DNA from: Microbacterium sp.
GTDB taxonomy: Bacteria > Actinomycetota > Actinomycetes > Actinomycetales > Microbacteriaceae
Length of the DNA stretch: 8,884 nucleotides
Assembly: GCA_003524435.1 (NCBI GenBank)
Contig: DQHP01000102.1
Location: 1-8,884, forward strand
Direction: 5' to 3'
In this document: one piece after another, positions 6,335-8,884 of the stretch
How positions within the stretch are numbered: the stretch's first letter is position 1
Layout of the letters: every line of letters starts with the position of its first letter
Made by a program: the position numbers and the translations under genes
Notes under the pieces: generated by a model
What the model was told of the DNA's origin: nothing
The model's database searches: none
The model's input: only the letters and a program-made list of their open reading frames with translations

Positions 6335-7468
6335 GTGACCTCGCCAGAAACTGATTTCGTCCGCGTTCTGGAAGCGGATGGCCGTTTCGCGCCCAGTCCC
6401 GCCGCCGAGCAGTACCTACCGCTGATCAATGCGATCAGCGATACCGAGCTTGAGCAGTTCTACCGTGACATGGTCGTCATCCGGGCCATCGACAACCAGG
6501 CGACCAACCTGCAGCGTCAGGGGCAGCTCGCCCTGTGGCCGCCGAGCCGGGGGCAAGAAGCTGCTCAGGTGGGATCCGCGCGCGCGGCCCGACCGCAAGA
6601 CACGCTTTTCCCGTCGTATCGCGAGCATGCGGTGACCCGTGTTCGCGGTGTTGATCCGGTCGACATCATCTCCCTCATGCGGGGTGTTTCACACGGTGGG
6701 TGGGATCCCACTGACCCCAAGAACGGCAACACGCGCCTCTACACGCTGGTGCTCGGGTCGCATGTACTGCACGCCACCGGTTATGCGATGGGCCTGAACT
6801 TCGACGGGAAGAGCGGGACGGGTGACCCCGAGCGCGACGAAGCAGTCATTGTGTATTACGGCGATGGCGCTTCGAGTCAGGGCGACGTGCATGAGGCGAT
6901 GGTTTTCGCCGCCAGCTACCAAACACCGACCGTCTTTTTCCTGCAGAACAACCAGTGGGCGATTTCGGTTCCGGTTGCGACGCAGACGCGGGTGCCTTTC
7001 GCGCAGCGCAGCGCTGGCTACGGCATCGACAGCATCCGCGTCGACGGCAATGACGTTCTTGCCAGCTATGCCGTTTCTCGCGTCGCCCTCGATGACGCAC
7101 GAGCCGGCAAGGGCCCGCGCGCGATCGAGGCTGAAACCTACCGGCTGGGCGCGCACACGACGAGCGATGACCCGAGCAAGTACCGCACGAGCGAAGAAGA
7201 GGAATCGTGGGAACGCCGCGACCCGATCGCGCGCATGCGAGCCTTCCTCGAGGGCAAGGGCGCGGCTGGTTCGTTGTTTGAAGAAGTGGATGCCGAGGCA
7301 TTTGCCGCTGCGGACGATCTGCGCGTGCGCACACTTGCTCTGGAGACACCGCCTGTCGACAAGATCTTCGACCATGTGTACAGCGAGCCGCATCCGCTGA
7401 TCGCCGAGCAGAAAGCATGGCGCGCTCAGTATGAAGCGTCGTTCGACCAGCCGGAGGCGCACGCATGA
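6335..7468 (+). CDS. bkdA: Branched-chain 2-oxoacid dehydrogenase E1 component, alpha subunit
   Basis: A 377-residue TPP-dependent E1-alpha. With the beta subunit it decarboxylates a 2-oxo acid and passes the acyl group to lipoyl-E2 in the cytoplasm. The TPP/Mg motif runs from Gly-Asp-Gly (176-178) to Asn-Asn (205-206). The regulatory-loop region Arg-Leu-Gly-Ala-His-Thr-Thr-Ser-Asp-Asp-Pro (270-280) is the form seen in branched-chain rather than pyruvate E1-alpha, with the conserved active-site His274. The N-terminus is about 20 residues longer than a minimal E1-alpha, as in actinobacterial relatives. GTG 6335 is the best start; it lies nine bases after the hisC stop and lacks a Shine-Dalgarno. 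The stop overlaps the E1-beta start by ATGA. Pyruvate specificity cannot be excluded from E1-alpha alone; the E2 features also favour Bkd. Confidence 0.92.
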   Translation: MTSPETDFVRVLEADGRFAPSPAAEQYLPLINAISDTELEQFYRDMVVIRAIDNQATNLQRQGQLALWPPSRGQEAAQVGSARAARPQDTLFPSYREHAVTRVRGVDPVDIISLMRGVSHGGWDPTDPKNGNTRLYTLVLGSHVLHATGYAMGLNFDGKSGTGDPERDEAVIVYYGDGASSQGDVHEAMVFAASYQTPTVFFLQNNQWAISVPVATQTRVPFAQRSAGYGIDSIRVDGNDVLASYAVSRVALDDARAGKGPRAIEAETYRLGAHTTSDDPSKYRTSEEEESWERRDPIARMRAFLEGKGAAGSLFEEVDAEAFAAADDLRVRTLALETPPVDKIFDHVYSEPHPLIAEQKAWRAQYEASFDQPEAHA

Positions 7469-8445
7469 CGCTCGAAACAATGCCGTTCAGTCGGGCACTG
7501 AACGCCGGTCTGCGCAAGGCCATGGAAGATGACCCACGCGTTTTGCTGATGGGCGAGGACATCGGAAAGCTCGGCGGTGTCTTCCGCATCACCGAGCACC
7601 TGTTGCGTGACTTCGGCGAGCAGCGGGTGCTCGACACCCCGCTCGCCGAGTCCGGAATCGTCGGCACGGCGATCGGGCTCGCGATGGCGGGCTTCCGACC
7701 GGTGATCGAGATCCAATTCGATGGGTTCGTGTTCCCGGCGTTCGATCAGATCACGACGCAACTGGCGAAGCTCACGAATCGCCACGAGGGTGCGATCTCG
7801 ATGCCCGTGGTGATCCGAATTCCCTACGGCGGACACATCGGCGCGGTTGAGCATCACCAGGAGAGCCCGGAGGCGTACTTCGCGCACACGCCGGGGCTCA
7901 GGGTTGTCTCGCCGTCGACGCCGAACGATGCGTACTGGATGATCCAGGAAGCGATTGCGTCGAACGATCCGATCATCTTCCTTGAGCCGAAAAGCAAGTA
8001 CTGGCAAAAGGGCGAGGTCGAGGTCGAGAAGTCGGCTGCGCCGTTGCACGCGTCACGCGTGGTGCGTACTGGCACCGACGTCACACTTGTCGGACACGGC
8101 GCAATGGTGACGACACTGCTCGAAGCGGCAGCAATTGCCGACGGTGAAGGCACCAGCTGCGAGGTCGTCGATGTGCGCTCGCTGTCGCCGGTTGACTACG
8201 GTCCCATCCTTGATTCGGCGCGCAAGACTGGCCGCATGGTTTATGCGCAAGAAGCCCCTGGCTTCAACAGCGTGGGCGGAGAGATCGCCGCGACAGTGAT
8301 GGAGCGCGCGTTCTATGCCCTCGAGGCGCCGGTGCTGCGGGTCTCTGGTTACGACACGCCTTTCCCTCCCGCCAAACTTGAGGGCACGTACCTCCCCGAT
8401 GCCGACCGCATTCTTGAGGCCGTCGACAGGTCACTGGCCTACTGA
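7465..8445 (+). CDS. bkdB: Branched-chain 2-oxoacid dehydrogenase E1 component, beta subunit
   Basis: A 326-residue transketolase-like E1-beta, the usual length. Landmarks are Gly-Glu-Asp-Ile-Gly at 30-34, Asp-Thr-Pro-Leu-Ala-Glu-Ser with Glu62, which should contact the TPP aminopyrimidine, and the His130-His131 pair before Gln-Glu-Ser-Pro-Glu, which includes the catalytic active-site His. Phe-Ala-His-Thr-Pro-Gly-Leu-Arg-Val-Val (139-148) is also present. The C-terminal transketolase domain begins near residue 200 (Val-Thr-Leu-Val-Gly-His-Gly). ATG 7465 is supported by GGAGG at 7453-7457, seven bases upstream, and by the four-base ATGA overlap with E1-alpha, so the two subunits are made in equal amounts. 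It is followed within four bases by the inverted-repeat element before E2. Like E1-alpha, it could serve a pyruvate-type complex, but the operon resembles actinobacterial bkdABC. Confidence 0.95.
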   Translation: MTLETMPFSRALNAGLRKAMEDDPRVLLMGEDIGKLGGVFRITEHLLRDFGEQRVLDTPLAESGIVGTAIGLAMAGFRPVIEIQFDGFVFPAFDQITTQLAKLTNRHEGAISMPVVIRIPYGGHIGAVEHHQESPEAYFAHTPGLRVVSPSTPNDAYWMIQEAIASNDPIIFLEPKSKYWQKGEVEVEKSAAPLHASRVVRTGTDVTLVGHGAMVTTLLEAAAIADGEGTSCEVVDVRSLSPVDYGPILDSARKTGRMVYAQEAPGFNSVGGEIAATVMERAFYALEAPVLRVSGYDTPFPPAKLEGTYLPDADRILEAVDRSLAY

Positions 8446-8449
8446 TCAT

Positions 8450-8535
8450 GTTCACAACTCCTCAAGAACTGAGCCGGCGCGCGGCAGCAGGCTGCGCTGG
8501 AGCCGGATTCCGTCCGATTTTGAGGAGTTATGAAC
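8450..8535. repeat. 86-bp inverted-repeat element between E1-beta and E2
   Basis: The left arm GTTCACAACTCCTCAA (8450-8465) is the reverse complement of the right arm TTGAGGAGTTATGAAC (8520-8535) at 15 of 16 positions; two more pairs (one G-T) extend inward. The 54-base interior holds a direct repeat GAGCCGG and short self-complementary pieces such as CGGATTCCG (8504-8512). It starts four bases after the E1-beta stop and ends 25 bases before the E2 ATG. The shape fits a small MITE- or REP-like palindromic unit, or an RNA hairpin. No clear target-site duplication flanks it. A second copy is not present in this window, so dispersal is untested. Confidence 0.7.
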
Positions 8536-8580
8536 GAGATGTCCGCCGAAAGGACTCGCAATGAGCACCCAGAACTTTAA
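8530..8580 (+). CDS. Possible 16-codon ORF overlapping the E2 start
   Basis: ATG 8530 follows a strong GAGGAG Shine-Dalgarno (8522-8527) two bases upstream, which is rather close. It opens a 16-codon frame (Met-Asn-Glu-Met-Ser-Ala-Glu...) ending TAA at 8578-8580, 20 bases inside E2 in another frame. It has one Leu and no Ile or Val, so it does not look like a branched-chain attenuator peptide. Translation is uncertain; the Shine-Dalgarno lies inside the right arm of the inverted repeat and would be hidden when the hairpin forms. Confidence 0.25.
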   Translation: MNEMSAERTRNEHPEL

Positions 8581-8884
8581 CCTTCCCGATGTTGGCGAGG
8601 GTCTGACCGAGGCTGAGATCGTCACGTGGAAGGTCGCCGCAGGCGACACAGTGGCGATCAACGATGTGCTCGTTGAGATCGAGACGGCGAAGTCGTTGGT
8701 CGAGTTGCCCTCGCCCTACGCTGGCGTCGTGGGCGAGCTGCTCGTCGGTGAAGGCACGACGGTCGAGGTCGGTGCGCCGATCATCAGCTTTGTTTCGGAT
8801 GCTGCGGACGCAGCCCCGGCGTCCCCCGCCGCGCCTGCGGCCGACGCGGGTGGTGGCTCGGTTCTCGTCGGCTACGGAACCGGC
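8561..8884 (+). CDS. bkdC: Branched-chain 2-oxoacid dehydrogenase E2 (dihydrolipoyl acyltransferase), 5' part
   Basis: The first 108 codons of the acyltransferase core subunit, which takes the acyl group from E1 on a lipoyl arm and passes it to CoA. The visible part is one lipoyl domain (about residues 4-76), with Leu-Pro-Asp-Val-Gly-Glu-Gly at 8-14 and the lipoyl lysine Lys44 in Glu-Thr-Ala-Lys-Ser. It continues with Leu-Pro-Ser-Pro-Tyr-Ala-Gly-Val at 49-56. An Ala/Pro/Asp linker follows, then Val-Leu-Val-Gly-Tyr-Gly, a segment I recall just after the lipoyl domain in mycobacterial BkdC. The peripheral-subunit-binding and catalytic domains lie beyond the window. ATG 8561 has AGGA at 8551-8554, six bases upstream; an in-frame TGA at 8531-8533 rules out an earlier start. 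Confidence 0.93.
   Translation, partial: MSTQNFNLPDVGEGLTEAEIVTWKVAAGDTVAINDVLVEIETAKSLVELPSPYAGVVGELLVGEGTTVEVGAPIISFVSDAADAAPASPAAPAADAGGGSVLVGYGTG

Noticed and set aside
6689..7667. Two long minus-strand ORFs (263 and 273 codons) opposite bkdA/bkdB
   Set aside because: They have Arg/Cys-rich composition without domains, and lie opposite well-conserved E1 genes; typical of high-GC shadow frames.
8530..8580. Branched-chain amino acid attenuator leader peptide
   Set aside because: The 16-codon frame has one Leu and no Ile or Val, so ribosome stalling at such codons is not expected.
6335..8884. Pyruvate dehydrogenase complex
   Set aside because: The Thr-Thr-Ser-Asp-Asp loop in E1-alpha, Glu-Thr-Ala-Lys-Ser and the Leu-Val-Gly-Tyr-Gly linker in E2 favour a branched-chain complex, though pyruvate use cannot be fully excluded.

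Overview
The window looks like a chromosomal segment of a high-GC actinobacterium, most likely a member of the Microbacteriaceae. The evidence is the GC-rich codon use, frequent GTG starts, ATGA/GTGA gene overlaps, an actinobacterial BkdABC-type keto-acid dehydrogenase, and a very frequent GCATCC/GGATGC hexamer. The genus is an inference; no rRNA or other marker is present.

Layout. (1) Positions 1-866, + strand: two small membrane-protein genes joined by a GTGA overlap, the first cut by the window edge. (2) Positions 1048-3009, - strand: a low-molecular-weight protein tyrosine phosphatase followed 24 bp later by purB (adenylosuccinate lyase). The true purB start appears to be a CTG at 2430 rather than an internal GTG at 2148. 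(3) Positions 3010-3145: a divergent control region with a perfect 12-bp palindrome. (4) Positions 3146-4713, + strand: a small helical WXG100-like protein overlapping, by ATGA, a 435-residue secreted-effector-like alpha/beta hydrolase with an unusual nucleophile elbow. (5) Positions 4727-5128, - strand: a four-helix membrane protein of the phage-holin-4-2 family. (6) Positions 5225-8884, + strand: a HisC/Pat-type aminotransferase, then E1-alpha, E1-beta and the first 108 residues of E2 of a branched-chain 2-oxoacid dehydrogenase. E2 continues past the window edge.

How the genes fit together. The aminotransferase and dehydrogenase lie head to tail with a 9-bp gap. A plausible flow is amino acid to 2-oxo acid to acyl-CoA, which in these bacteria could prime branched-chain (iso/anteiso) fatty acids; this is inference from family knowledge and adjacency. 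Both hisC and bkdA lack a clear Shine-Dalgarno and have a TAnnnT box 6-7 bp before a GTG start, as expected for leaderless transcripts.

Signals that ordinary annotation would miss are: (a) an 86-bp inverted-repeat element at 8450-8535 between E1-beta and E2, whose right arm carries a strong Shine-Dalgarno for a 16-codon ORF overlapping the E2 start; (b) the CTG start of purB; (c) about 29 hand-counted copies of GCATCC/GGATGC, in several reading frames, on both strands and in non-coding DNA; and (d) the WXG100-like/hydrolase pair. No tRNA, rRNA, CRISPR array or insertion sequence was seen.
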